DNA of 64,000 bases, taken from the NCBI GenBank assembly GCA_040385105.1, contig JAZKHY010000024.1:1-64000 (forward strand), in the 5' to 3' direction. How positions within the stretch are numbered: the stretch's first letter is position 1; every line of letters starts with the position of its first letter. This document shows positions 16,736 through 24,866 of this stretch, in pieces. Source of the stretch: JACMQX01 sp040385105. GTDB lineage: Bacteria > Pseudomonadota > Gammaproteobacteria > Burkholderiales > Burkholderiaceae_C. The notes below the pieces were generated by a model that saw nothing but the letters and a program-made list of their open reading frames with translations, ran no database searches and was not told the DNA's origin. Both the position numbers and the translations under genes were made by a program.

Positions 16736-17593
16736 TCATGCCGGGACGGGCGTGGTCTTGCGGATGGCGCCGATGTGGCCGCGCAGGTCGGCGACGATGT
16801 CGGTGAACTCCTTGGTGTAGGTCACTTCCAGCTCGCGCGGGCGCGGCAGGCTGATCTCCTTCTTCACCACGAAGCGGCCGGGGCTCCTGCTCATGACATA
16901 CACCGTATCGGCCAGGAACACGCTCTCGCGCAGGTCGTGCGTGACCAGGATGACATTGAACTTCTGCTCGGTCCAGAGATCGCGCAGGATGCACCACAGC
17001 TCCTCGCGGGTGAAGGCGTCCAGCGCGCCGAAAGGCTCATCCAGCAGCAGCATCTTGGGCTCATGGATCAGCGCGCGGCAGATGCTCGCGCGCTGCTGCA
17101 TGCCGCCCGACAGCTGCCAGGGGAACTTGTCTTCATAGCCGCCCAGGCCCACCTTCTGCAGCAGCTTGCGGGCGCGCTCTTCGTATTCCTTGCGCTTTGC
17201 CGAGAAGCTCGAGCGATAGGGCTCGACGATCTCCAGCGGCAGCAGCACGTTGTCCACCGTGGTGCGCCAGGGCAGCAGCGATGGCGCCTGGAAGGCCATG
17301 CCAGAAATCTTGAGCGGCCCGGTCACTGGCTGCCCGTCGATCAGGATCTTGCCGATGGACGGCATCTTCAGGCCCGTCGTGAGCTTCATGAAGGTGGACT
17401 TGCCGCAGCCCGAAGGCCCGACGATGGCGATGAACTCGCCCTGCCGTACCTTCAGGTCAATGGCCTCGACTGCGAAGTGGTTCTGTGCCAGCAACTCGTC
17501 GTTGTAGGCCAGCCAGACGTCGCGGAAATCGACGAAGTCCGGCCCCGCTCCGGCGGCGTCCGCCTTGCCGCCTGCAGATTCGACGTCCGCCAT
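16736..17593 (-). CDS. ABC transporter ATP-binding protein, SsuB/TauB type
   Basis: A 285-residue cytoplasmic ATPase. Walker A is GPSGCGKST at 59-67, the Q-loop lies around SGMAFQAPSLLPWRTTVDN, the signature is LSGGMQQRASICRAL, Walker B is MLLLDEPFGALD and the H-loop is VTHDLRE. These spacings are standard for the nitrate/sulfonate/taurine import family. I placed the start at 17593, where the ATG overlaps the stop of the binding-protein gene (ATGA); the longer open frame upstream is a shadow of that gene. About 20 residues precede the ABC core. Confidence 0.92.
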   Translation of the reverse strand: MADVESAGGKADAAGAGPDFVDFRDVWLAYNDELLAQNHFAVEAIDLKVRQGEFIAIVGPSGCGKSTFMKLTTGLKMPSIGKILIDGQPVTGPLKISGMAFQAPSLLPWRTTVDNVLLPLEIVEPYRSSFSAKRKEYEERARKLLQKVGLGGYEDKFPWQLSGGMQQRASICRALIHEPKMLLLDEPFGALDAFTREELWCILRDLWTEQKFNVILVTHDLRESVFLADTVYVMSRSPGRFVVKKEISLPRPRELEVTYTKEFTDIVADLRGHIGAIRKTTPVPA

Positions 17594-18627
17594 CACTTCT
17601 TCGCCGGCAGCACGTTCAGTTCTGCCTTGGCCGGCAGGAAGGACGCATCCCAGATGGTGGACGGGTTCACGCGGCTCTTGGTGTTGAAGGCGTCGGACAC
17701 CTGCGACGCCATCAGCGCCAGGCGGCCCGGCACGACCTGGCCGAAGCCTTCGGCGCGCGCGTCGGAGCTGTTGATGACGGTGTCGATGGCCAGCTTCAGG
17801 CGGCGGGTTTCGAGTTCGCTGTTGATGATGCCGTCGCGGGCCTTGACGGTTTCCACCGAGGCGGCCGGGTTGGCCACCACATCCTTCATGCCCTTGGCAA
17901 AGGCCGACAGGAACGCCCGCACTGCGGCCGGGTTCTCCTTGAGCATCTTGGGCGAGGCGATGATCACATTGCCATAGAGCTTCACGCCGTAGTCGGGGTA
18001 GGGCAGCACCACCACGTCTTCGGCCTTGACGCCACGCGCTTCCAGGTTGAGCAGCGAGGTGAAGGTGAAGCCGGTGATGGCGTCCACGTCGCCGCGGGCC
18101 AGCATGGTCTCGCGCAGCGGCGGGTCCATGGCCGTCCACTGCACGCCGCTCACGTTGTTGGCCTTGGCAAAGATCGGGAAGGCGCGGCGGCCGGCGTCAA
18201 ACACCGGTGCGCCGAGCTTCTTGCCGTTCAGGTCGGCGGGCGTCTTGATGCCCGACTTCTTGAGTGCCATGACCGAGGCCGGCGTGTTGTTGTAGACCAT
18301 CATGATGGCCACGGGCTTGTTGGGCGCGTCGGGGTTGTTGGCATGGAACTCCATGAGCGCGGCCAGGTCGGCAAAGCCCATGTCGTAGCTGCCCGAGGCC
18401 ACGCGGGTGACGGTGCCGCCCGAGCCGTTGCCGGCGTCAATCGTCACGTCGAGCTTGGCATCCTTGAAGTAGCCTTTGGCGGCCGGCACCAGGAACAGCG
18501 CGGCCGGGCCTTCAAAGCGCCAGTCGAGCTGGAACTTGACGGGGGTGGTCTGCGCGAAGGCGGCGCCGGAGAAAGCGGTGGCAACGGCCAGGGCGGCGGC
18601 GGACTTGAAAAGGGTGCGTTTGTTCAT
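17593..18627 (-). CDS. NMT1/TauA-type ABC transporter substrate-binding protein (copy 2)
   Basis: A 344-residue periplasmic binding protein with the signal peptide MNKRTLFKSAAALAVATAF ending near AFAQ. The mature start VKFQLDWRFEGPAALFLVPAAKGYFKDAKLDVTID aligns with copy 1 at 13081, so the two are paralogues that probably bind related ligands. It is the first gene of a binding protein / ATPase / permease / deaminase operon whose genes overlap or nearly touch. The start at 18627 was preferred to an upstream in-frame ATG at 18738 because the signal peptide begins here, and GGAGCACCC precedes it. Confidence 0.9.
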   Translation of the reverse strand: MNKRTLFKSAAALAVATAFSGAAFAQTTPVKFQLDWRFEGPAALFLVPAAKGYFKDAKLDVTIDAGNGSGGTVTRVASGSYDMGFADLAALMEFHANNPDAPNKPVAIMMVYNNTPASVMALKKSGIKTPADLNGKKLGAPVFDAGRRAFPIFAKANNVSGVQWTAMDPPLRETMLARGDVDAITGFTFTSLLNLEARGVKAEDVVVLPYPDYGVKLYGNVIIASPKMLKENPAAVRAFLSAFAKGMKDVVANPAASVETVKARDGIINSELETRRLKLAIDTVINSSDARAEGFGQVVPGRLALMASQVSDAFNTKSRVNPSTIWDASFLPAKAELNVLPAKK

Positions 18628-18683
18628 GGGTGCTCCGGAAAGGTCTGAAAGATTGTGTACAAAAATTATCAAAGCAAAAAGGG

Positions 18684-18700
18684 TGCCCGGTGATAGGGCA
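18684..18700 (-). terminator. Possible terminator or attenuator hairpin in the leader of the second binding-protein operon
   Basis: On the minus strand, TGCCC and GGGCA form a five-pair stem around a 7-nt loop, and ACCC then TTTTT follows. An alternative pairing of GGTGC with GCACC uses some of the same bases, so two folds exclude each other. It lies about 57 nt before the start codon at 18627. It could be the end of the upstream small gene's transcript or an attenuator for the transporter operon. The stem is short, so confidence is low. Confidence 0.35.
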
Positions 18701-18802
18701 TGCACCAATGGCGTGCTGAATGATATGTTTTTGCTCAAATCTCACGCCCATGGTCAAGGCAAACTGGCCGGAACCGCCACCAGGGGGCGCGGGAGCTACC
18801 GC

Positions 18803-19102
18803 TCAGACGCTACGCCAGATGTCGTCATGCGCCGACCCCGGGATGAACAGCGCCGCCGACTTGCCCAGGATGGCCATGTATTTCGCGTCAGTCATTGTTT
18901 TTCCCTGGAACTTCTCCATGTCGCCAAGGGTGTCAAAACTCGTGTACCAACACAGCCGGTGCGGATTGCCGCCCACAGGCATCATGAGTTGCATTTTCTG
19001 CCCGTGCGTGCTGCCAAGGTAGTCGATCATCTCGCCGGCGAAAGCCATCGCGTCTGCGACCTTGCCGGGAGCAATGGAAGAAGTGCGTGTGAAGTGGATC
19101 AT
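18803..19102 (-). CDS. Small hypothetical protein, possible dimeric alpha/beta-barrel fold
   Basis: A 99-residue soluble protein that I do not recognise by name. The order of segments (MIHFTRTSSIAPGK, a helix with AMAFAGEMIDYLGST, QKMQLMMPVGGNPHRLCWYTSFDTLGDMEKF) resembles small dimeric barrel proteins that bind or protect reactive small molecules, such as EthD, NIPSNAP and monooxygenase-like families. I start it at the ATG at 19102; an in-frame ATG at 19153 would add 17 residues with no barrel character. It lies downstream of the AraC regulator on the same strand with a 135-nt gap, so the regulator may control it. Confidence 0.6.
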   Translation of the reverse strand: MIHFTRTSSIAPGKVADAMAFAGEMIDYLGSTHGQKMQLMMPVGGNPHRLCWYTSFDTLGDMEKFQGKTMTDAKYMAILGKSAALFIPGSAHDDIWRSV

Positions 19103-19237
19103 GTAGGTCTCCGTGAGTGCCCCAAAATCGAGGGCACCTCCATGGTGATCCACAGGCGATCAATCTGGAAACATTCGCACGCCGATGTCTTGAATTGAGA
19201 CCAGGCATGTCACCGCGTGCAATGCCCCGAAAATGCA

Positions 19238-20200
19238 TCAGGTAACGCCGTCGCAGCGCCACTCCGTGGCGGTCATGCCGGTCACCGCCCGGAAGCACCG
19301 GTAGAACGTGGGCAACGAGTCGAAGCCGCATGCCAGGGCTATGTCAGTCACTGGCAGCGCCGCTTCACGCGCGAGCAGCACTTGTGCGCGCTTCACCCGT
19401 GCCTTGCGGATCTCCAGGGCAACGGCAGTTCCCTCGCGCGCGAAGATCCGGTGAAGCTGGCGCGTGGAGACGCCAACATGCCGCGCCACCAGTTCAGGCG
19501 ACAGCACTGTCTGGTCCAGCCAGCGTTCAATGTAGCCGCGCGACGTGGCAAAGCGCGCCGCATGCAGCGCCGCACCCCTGTCGTCGAGCGCGGCCGTCTG
19601 GTCGCCCAACGCCGCCGCGAGCAGGGTATCCATGGCCTGAAGCGCGGCTTCCAGATGGGGTGGCGTGAGCGCGGCGCAACGCATGCTGAAACATTTGACG
19701 TAGTCTGACGCAAGCTGCGCCATGGTCGAATTGTCCGGCAGCATCTGGAAGCCGCCGCGCCGGATCTGGTTGCCGCAGAGGGGGAGCCGGTCGCTGTCAA
19801 TGCGCGTTGTGCTGAACTGCCAATCCTGTCCCTGGGCCGCCACTGCGGTGTAAGGCGCCGCCTGTGAACCGAGAACCACGCCGCCCGGTCTGGTACGGAA
19901 TTCTTCACCCTTGGCGTTGCGGAAAGTGCTGCCGCCCTTTCCGACGCAGTACAGCAGGAGATGGTCAGCCTTCGCGGCGGCAGCGCGCGCCCTGGAGCGG
20001 CGCACGATGCTCCACGAGGTGCGGACATCCACGATGCTCACGGCCCCGCCATGCTGCACGCGTATGTCCGCATGCACGTCTTCGCTCTCACCGGAACCGA
20101 AGTCGGCCTCTAGATTGAACAGGTCGAATGCCGCGGCACGGACCAGCTCAACACGCTGCCGCCCACACATTCCTTCCGTGGAAACCTTTGAGCTCTCCAT
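19238..20200 (-). CDS. AraC-family transcriptional regulator
   Basis: A 320-residue regulator. The C-terminal 100 residues carry two helix-turn-helix motifs: VVARHVGVSTRQLHRIFAREG-like, then VTDIALACGFDSLPTFYRCFRAVTGMTATEWR, the classic AraC signature. The N-terminal about 200 residues form a ligand-sensing or dimerisation domain of the AraC-binding-like type. It has no obvious partner enzyme; the nearest same-strand gene downstream is the small barrel-like protein. The ligand is unknown. Confidence 0.88.
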   Translation of the reverse strand: MESSKVSTEGMCGRQRVELVRAAAFDLFNLEADFGSGESEDVHADIRVQHGGAVSIVDVRTSWSIVRRSRARAAAAKADHLLLYCVGKGGSTFRNAKGEEFRTRPGGVVLGSQAAPYTAVAAQGQDWQFSTTRIDSDRLPLCGNQIRRGGFQMLPDNSTMAQLASDYVKCFSMRCAALTPPHLEAALQAMDTLLAAALGDQTAALDDRGAALHAARFATSRGYIERWLDQTVLSPELVARHVGVSTRQLHRIFAREGTAVALEIRKARVKRAQVLLAREAALPVTDIALACGFDSLPTFYRCFRAVTGMTATEWRCDGVT

Positions 20201-20316
20201 GGCGCTCCATGTTTATCTTTGTTGTATTTCTCTGGAGATTGACAGCCGGACCTGACGATGTCAAGGCCATGCTGCTGTGCCGTTGATTTGCGCTGCTTTT
20301 GCGCCGGCCATGATCA

Positions 20317-20366
20317 CGGTGGCACCGGGGTTAAACTGACTACCCCGGGGGCCGGGTCAGCCACCG
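20317..20366. repeat. Two-part inverted repeat after the cupin gene
   Basis: An outer stem CGGTGGC (20317-20323) pairs with GCCACCG (20360-20366). An inner stem CCGGGGT (20325-20331) pairs with ACCCCGG (20342-20348) around a 10-nt loop. It begins 2 nt beyond the cupin stop codon on the minus strand. No run of T follows on either strand, so it could be a message-end stabiliser, a Rho-dependent end or a protein site. Confidence 0.45.
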
Positions 20367-20368
20367 CG

Positions 20369-20800
20369 CTACTTGCGCTCCACAATGAGAATCTGGCAGT
20401 CGCTGGTGCCGATGTTCTCGAACGTGTGTGAAGCTACCGGGGCCTGCAGGACGACGGAGCCCTGTGCTCTGGCGGCCTCGCCCAGTACCTTTTTATCCGG
20501 TCCATAGAGTCGTGCCTTGCACGCTGTCACCGCATAGGTGGCGTTGGCGGGATGGGAGTGAGCCTCATCGTGCTGGCCGGGCTTCCACGTAGCCAGGACG
20601 ACACGGAATTGGTCGTTCTCCTGAAGAACGGTATAGACACCGGGGTTGGCTACATGCGCAAGCGGGGCGGTCTGTGCCGAAGCGTGGAGTGGCACAAGCA
20701 TCAAAGCTGCGCCAATCAGCCCCGCAATACCCGACGGCGCTGCCATCGGGTGGCGCATACCTTCCAGGCTGGAGTGATTTCTGCGTGAGCTGGTATTCAT
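20369..20800 (-). CDS. Exported cupin-fold protein
   Basis: A 143-residue protein with an N-terminal hydrophobic stretch at about 24-43 (IAGLIGAALMLVPLHASAQT) after a long polar start. A single cupin barrel follows. The barrel has ATWKPGQHDEAHSHPANATYAV, which holds a histidine-rich metal-binding motif (H-x4-H-x-H-like), and a second conserved strand near VASHTFENIG. Metal binding in the periplasm is likely; the function is unknown. An AAGGAA site supports the start at 20800; an alternative start is the ATG at residue 15 or 19. It diverges from the epimerase operon. Confidence 0.65.
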   Translation of the reverse strand: MNTSSRRNHSSLEGMRHPMAAPSGIAGLIGAALMLVPLHASAQTAPLAHVANPGVYTVLQENDQFRVVLATWKPGQHDEAHSHPANATYAVTACKARLYGPDKKVLGEAARAQGSVVLQAPVASHTFENIGTSDCQILIVERK

Positions 20801-21034
20801 TGTGTTCCTTTGGTAGTGGGAATGTGACTATGCGCGTGCCCGAAACCCGCCGCGTCGCAACGCGCGTCACGCGCCTCTCATCGCGCGCCAAGGCCGCCCC
20901 GATGAGCACCAGGCCTGGCCGCGCGGGGCGCCCGGCCGTCTGGGGTGGCTGACGTTGGTTTTTCCGTACGCCCGCCTAATTCACTGTTTGGTTACACTGG
21001 TTTTCGCAAAATGATGCACCCGCAAGGAGACACT

Positions 21035-22054
21035 GTGAATCTGCCGCCCCGTTTCGACAATCTTGAACACCTGGAAGACGTGATGTCCGAACCGTCGATG
21101 GCGCTGATCCAGGACCTGGCCCGTATCGAGGGCGACATCATGGTGCTGGGGGTGGGCGGCAAGATGGGGCCGACGCTGGCGCGCATGGCCAGGCGGGCTG
21201 CGCCGGGCAAGCGCATCATTGGTGTGGCGCGGTTTTCCGAGGCTGGCCTGCGCGAGCGGCTGCAGTCGCAGGGGGTGGAATGCATTGAGGCCGACCTGCT
21301 GTCGCGCGACTCGCTGGCCTCGCTGCCGTCGGTGCCGAACATCGTGTTCATGGCCGGCCGCAAGTTTGGCTCGCAGGGCAGCGAGTGGCTGACCTGGGCG
21401 ATGAATGCGCATGTGCCGGCGATGGTGGCCGAGCGGTTCCCGAAGTCGCGCATCGTGGTGTTTTCAACCGCCTGCGTGTACCCGTTCACCGGCGTGCACA
21501 GCGGCGGCGCGGTGGAGGGCATGCCGCTCACGCCGCCGGGCGAATACGCCAACTCCTGCGTGGCGCGCGAGCGCATGTTCCAGCACTTCTCGCATGTGCA
21601 CCGCACGCCGGGCCGGCTGATCCGCCTGTCTTATGCCATCGACATGCGTTACGGCGTGCTGCATGACGTGGCGCACAAGCTGCTGGCGCGCGAGCCGATT
21701 GACCTGTCCATGGGGCACGCCAATGTCATCTGGCAGGGCGAAGCCAACGACTGGTCCTTGCGCGCGCTGGCGCATTGCGACACACCGACGTCGCCGCTGA
21801 ACCTGAGCGGGCCTGTCATCAGCATCCGGGAAGCCGCCATCGGCCTAGGCAGGCGCCTTGGCATTGAGCCGCAACTCACCGGTACCGAGGCCGAGACCGC
21901 CTGGCTGGTGAACTGCGACGAGGCATACCGCCTGTTTGGCAAGCCCCGGGTCAGCCTGGACACCATGCTCGACTGGACGGCCGACTGGGCCGCGCGCGGC
22001 ATGGGGACGCTGGGCAAGCCTACACATTACGAAGCGCGCGACGGGAAGTATTGA
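21035..22054 (+). CDS. Atypical NAD(P)-dependent epimerase/dehydratase-like protein
   Basis: A 339-residue protein of the extended short-chain dehydrogenase fold. The nucleotide-binding loop is LGVGGKMGPTLARM at about residues 38-51. The expected active-site Tyr is present (Tyr171 in PGEYANSCVARER), but the Lys four residues later is replaced by Cys175, so normal SDR chemistry is doubtful. I chose the GTG at 21035 because AAGGAG (21024-21029) lies 5 nt before it; the open frame extends to 20945. The next gene begins 1 nt after its stop. Shared context with a DapA-like enzyme, a TctCBA transporter, an isomerase and an enolase-superfamily protein suggests sugar-acid catabolism. Confidence 0.8.
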   Translation: MNLPPRFDNLEHLEDVMSEPSMALIQDLARIEGDIMVLGVGGKMGPTLARMARRAAPGKRIIGVARFSEAGLRERLQSQGVECIEADLLSRDSLASLPSVPNIVFMAGRKFGSQGSEWLTWAMNAHVPAMVAERFPKSRIVVFSTACVYPFTGVHSGGAVEGMPLTPPGEYANSCVARERMFQHFSHVHRTPGRLIRLSYAIDMRYGVLHDVAHKLLAREPIDLSMGHANVIWQGEANDWSLRALAHCDTPTSPLNLSGPVISIREAAIGLGRRLGIEPQLTGTEAETAWLVNCDEAYRLFGKPRVSLDTMLDWTADWAARGMGTLGKPTHYEARDGKY

Positions 22055-22055
22055 C

Positions 22056-23123
22056 ATGCATCGGTCCGACATTCCTGCTGATTCACTCGCTGTGTTGCGC
22101 AAGGGCGCGGTCATCCCGGCCAACCTGCTGGCTCTCGACGCCAACCGCCAGTTCGACCGGCGGCGCCAGCGCGCCATGGTGCGCTATTACATGGACGCCG
22201 GCTCGGGGGGCCTGGCGGTAGGTGTGCACTCCACCCAGTTCGCCATCCGCGATGTGGGGCTGTATGAGCCGGTGCTGGAACTGGCCATGCAAACGTCACG
22301 CGACTGGACGCCCATCGGCGGAAAGCGGCCGTTGTTCATGGTGGCGGGCCTGGCGGGCCGGACGGCGCAGGCCGTGAAAGAGGCCGGCATCGCCCGCGGC
22401 ATCGGCTACCACGCAGGCCTGCTGAGCCTGGCTGCAATGAAGGGCGCGGGTGAAGACGAGCTGATCGCCCATTGCGAGGCGGTGGCGGCGATGATGCCGC
22501 TGGTCGGCTTTTACCTGCAGCCCGCCGTGGGCGGCATCCACCTGCCCGCGAGTTTCTGGACGCGCTTTGCGGCCATTGACAACGTGGTGGCCATCAAGAT
22601 GGCGCCGTTCAACCGCTACCGCACCCTCGATGTGCTGCGCGGCGTGGTGGAGGCCGGCGCCGAAGACCGCGTGACGCTCTACACCGGCAATGACGACCAC
22701 ATCGTGCTCGACCTGCTGTCGCCGTTCACCTTCATGAGGCAGGGGCGCCCCGTGACGGTGCGCATCAGGGGCGGGCTGCTGGGCCACTGGAGCGTGTGGA
22801 CGAAGCGTGCGGTGGAGCAGCTCGGGCTCATCCACCAGGCCGTCGAGGCCGGCACCGTCACGCCGGCCCTGCTGGCGCTGGATGGGCAGGTGACGGACAG
22901 CAACAGCGCGTTGTTCGATGTGGCCAACGACTTCCACGGCTGCATTGCCGGCTGCCATGAAATGCTGCGCCGCCAGGGCCTGCTGGAAGGCATCTGGTGC
23001 CTGGACCCGAACGAGGGCCTGAGCCCGGGGCAGGCAGAAGAACTCACGCGTGTGCATGACGCCTACCCGCATCTGCATGACGATGACTTCGTCAGGGCGA
23101 ACCTGGCGCGCTGGCTGGAGTAA
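22056..23123 (+). CDS. DapA/NanA-family aldolase or dehydratase
   Basis: A 355-residue TIM-barrel enzyme of the dihydrodipicolinate synthase superfamily. The Schiff-base lysine is probably Lys181 in VVAIKMAPFNRY, and the conserved catalytic Tyr is Tyr153 in VGFYLQPAVGG. It is about 60 residues longer than DapA (around 290), mainly at the C-terminus. That, together with the operon context, argues against lysine biosynthesis and for a 2-keto-acid aldolase or dehydratase in sugar-acid breakdown. It follows the epimerase gene by 1 nt. Confidence 0.85.
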   Translation: MHRSDIPADSLAVLRKGAVIPANLLALDANRQFDRRRQRAMVRYYMDAGSGGLAVGVHSTQFAIRDVGLYEPVLELAMQTSRDWTPIGGKRPLFMVAGLAGRTAQAVKEAGIARGIGYHAGLLSLAAMKGAGEDELIAHCEAVAAMMPLVGFYLQPAVGGIHLPASFWTRFAAIDNVVAIKMAPFNRYRTLDVLRGVVEAGAEDRVTLYTGNDDHIVLDLLSPFTFMRQGRPVTVRIRGGLLGHWSVWTKRAVEQLGLIHQAVEAGTVTPALLALDGQVTDSNSALFDVANDFHGCIAGCHEMLRRQGLLEGIWCLDPNEGLSPGQAEELTRVHDAYPHLHDDDFVRANLARWLE

Positions 23124-23151
23124 GACGCCAAGGCATTAGGGGCTTCCCGCG

Positions 23152-23180
23152 TTGACAGGCTTTGATGAAATAAATACAGT
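23152..23180 (+). promoter_or_regulatory. Predicted sigma-70 promoter before the tctC operon
   Basis: A perfect -35 TTGACA (23152-23157), a 17-nt spacer and TACAGT (23175-23180, four of six to consensus) lie in a conspicuously AT-rich patch between the aldolase gene and the solute-binding protein. An AT-rich tail with repeated AAGTCGTA words (around 23207-23228) follows, before an AGGAGA ribosome site. The second half of the catabolic cluster can thus be transcribed separately. Confidence 0.6.
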
Positions 23181-23259
23181 GTCTGTTAATTAACCGTTTG
23201 GATAATTAAGTCGTAAATCAAGTCGTATTTACAGCCGTAATCAGCACTCAGGAGACAGC

Positions 23260-24270
23260 ATGCACAAGCGTTTTTTCCTCAAAGGTTTCTCCCTGGCCGC
23301 CCTGGCGCTGGCCGTTGCCGCGCCGGCCATGGCCCAGCAGTGGAAGCCGAGCAAGCCCATCAATCTGATCGTGCCGTGGGCGGCGGGCGGCTCGACTGAC
23401 CAGGTCACGCGTGTGACGGCAGCTGAACTCGAGAAGGTGCTCGGTCAGAAGATCGTGGTGGTCAACCAGCCTGGCGCTTCCGGCTCCATCGGCACCAAGA
23501 GTGCCTGGGATGCTGCGAAGGACGGCTACACCTGGGCTGCAGGGGCGGCGCAGGACCTGGGTGCATACCAGACGCTGGGCATGCTGGATGTTTCCGCGAA
23601 GGACTGGCACCTGTTCCTGACGGTGGCCAATGTGCCGGTGGTGGGCGTCAACGCCGGCAAGCCCTGGCAGACCATGCCCCAGCTGCTGGCTGAAATGAAG
23701 GCCAAGCCGGGCGAAGTCAAGGTGGCCACGGCCGGCGTCACCTCCGGCGGCCACAATGCCATGGAGTTGATCTCGAGGGCGGCCGACGTCAAATACCGTC
23801 ACGTGACCTATGACGGCGGCAACCCTGCGGCCGTGTCCACCGTCTCCGGCGAGACCGACCTGACGACGCAGCTGGCCGTGGAGCAGGCCGACTTCATCCG
23901 CGGCAAGCGCATCCGCCCGCTGGCCGCTGTGAGCGACAAGCCGCTGGAGCTCGAAGGCTTTGGCACGATCCCGCCCATCACCCAGTTCGTGCCGGGCATC
24001 AAGGTGCCGACCAACTACTTCGGCATCTTCATTCCCAAGGGCGTGCCGGCCGATGTGGTGGCCACGGTGCAGGCGATCTGGGCGAAGGAAATCGCCAGCA
24101 GCGACGCCCTGAAGAAGTACGCCACCAGCCGCGGCGCGCTGTTCGCGCCCGTGGCCGGCGACGCTGCGCAGGCTGCCGCGGCGCCCGCCATTGCCGCCAA
24201 CGCCTGGCTGATGCAGGACACCGGCAAGGCCAAGGTCTCGCCCGACAAGGTAGGCATTGCCCGGCCCTGA
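23260..24270 (+). CDS. tctC: Tripartite tricarboxylate transporter (Bug) substrate-binding protein
   Basis: A 336-residue periplasmic binding protein with a signal peptide (MHKRFFLKGFSLAALALAVA, cleavage near AMAQ). Family features are PSKPINLIVPWAAGGSTDQVTR at the mature start, GSIGTKSAWDAAKDGYTW and VNYFGIF-like segments. It hands a carboxylate to the TctAB permease encoded directly downstream, making this a complete three-part transporter. The ligand is unknown; the neighbouring enzymes suggest a sugar acid. A GGAGAC ribosome site precedes the ATG. Confidence 0.92.
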   Translation: MHKRFFLKGFSLAALALAVAAPAMAQQWKPSKPINLIVPWAAGGSTDQVTRVTAAELEKVLGQKIVVVNQPGASGSIGTKSAWDAAKDGYTWAAGAAQDLGAYQTLGMLDVSAKDWHLFLTVANVPVVGVNAGKPWQTMPQLLAEMKAKPGEVKVATAGVTSGGHNAMELISRAADVKYRHVTYDGGNPAAVSTVSGETDLTTQLAVEQADFIRGKRIRPLAAVSDKPLELEGFGTIPPITQFVPGIKVPTNYFGIFIPKGVPADVVATVQAIWAKEIASSDALKKYATSRGALFAPVAGDAAQAAAAPAIAANAWLMQDTGKAKVSPDKVGIARP

Positions 24271-24344
24271 TCTTCACTGCCCTTTCCGGCTGCCCATGGC
24301 CGCGCCCCGGCGCGGCATGCGGCAGCGCTTTGGCTTGACGTCGC

Positions 24345-24866
24345 ATGGATATTGAAATTTCAGAACAGCCGCAGCCGTCGCCCCGGTCCGACCTGATCTC
24401 GGGCGGCATCTGGGTCGTCATCGGCGTGGCCATCAGCATCGGCTCATGGCGGATGGACCGGCTCGAGAAGCAGGGCGTGCCAGGCTTTGCCGCGCCGGGC
24501 CTTGTGCCGGGCATCCTCGGCGTGCTGATCGTGCTCACGGCGCTGGTCATCGTGGTGCGCTCGATCCGGCGTGGCGCGCTCACGCCCCAGGGCGCCGGCC
24601 GCACCGGCAGCACCACGCTGGCAGGCGCAGCGCTCACGCTGGTGCTGTGCCTTGGCTTTGCGGGCGGGCTGGTCGGGCATGGCCTGCCGTTCTGGGCCGC
24701 GGCCTCCACCTACCTCTTCCTCCACATCTTCCTGTTGCAGTTGCCCGAGCGGCGCGCGGCAGGCCAGGTCGGGCGCGGCGCACTGGTTGCCGCCGCCATC
24801 GGCCTGGGCGCTGGCGTCACCATCGCGTTGATGTTCCAGTACCTCTTCCTTGTGCGGTTGCCCTGA
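24345..24866 (+). CDS. tctB: Tripartite tricarboxylate transporter small membrane subunit TctB
   Basis: A 173-residue inner-membrane protein with four hydrophobic segments, the expected size and topology for TctB. The N-terminus is cytosolic and polar (MDIEISEQPQPSPRSD), followed by GGIWVVIGVAISIGSW and the PGFAAPGLVPGILGVLIVLTALV region typical of the family. Its stop overlaps the tctA start (TGATG at 24864-24868). It lies between tctC and tctA in the usual order. Confidence 0.9.
   Translation: MDIEISEQPQPSPRSDLISGGIWVVIGVAISIGSWRMDRLEKQGVPGFAAPGLVPGILGVLIVLTALVIVVRSIRRGALTPQGAGRTGSTTLAGAALTLVLCLGFAGGLVGHGLPFWAAASTYLFLHIFLLQLPERRAAGQVGRGALVAAAIGLGAGVTIALMFQYLFLVRLP

Noticed and set aside
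20801..21034. Possible small genes in the divergent gap between the cupin and epimerase genes
   Set aside because: Short frames here are Arg/Ala-rich shadows without ribosome sites; only promoter-like AT-rich words near 20960-21000 were seen, none good enough to call.
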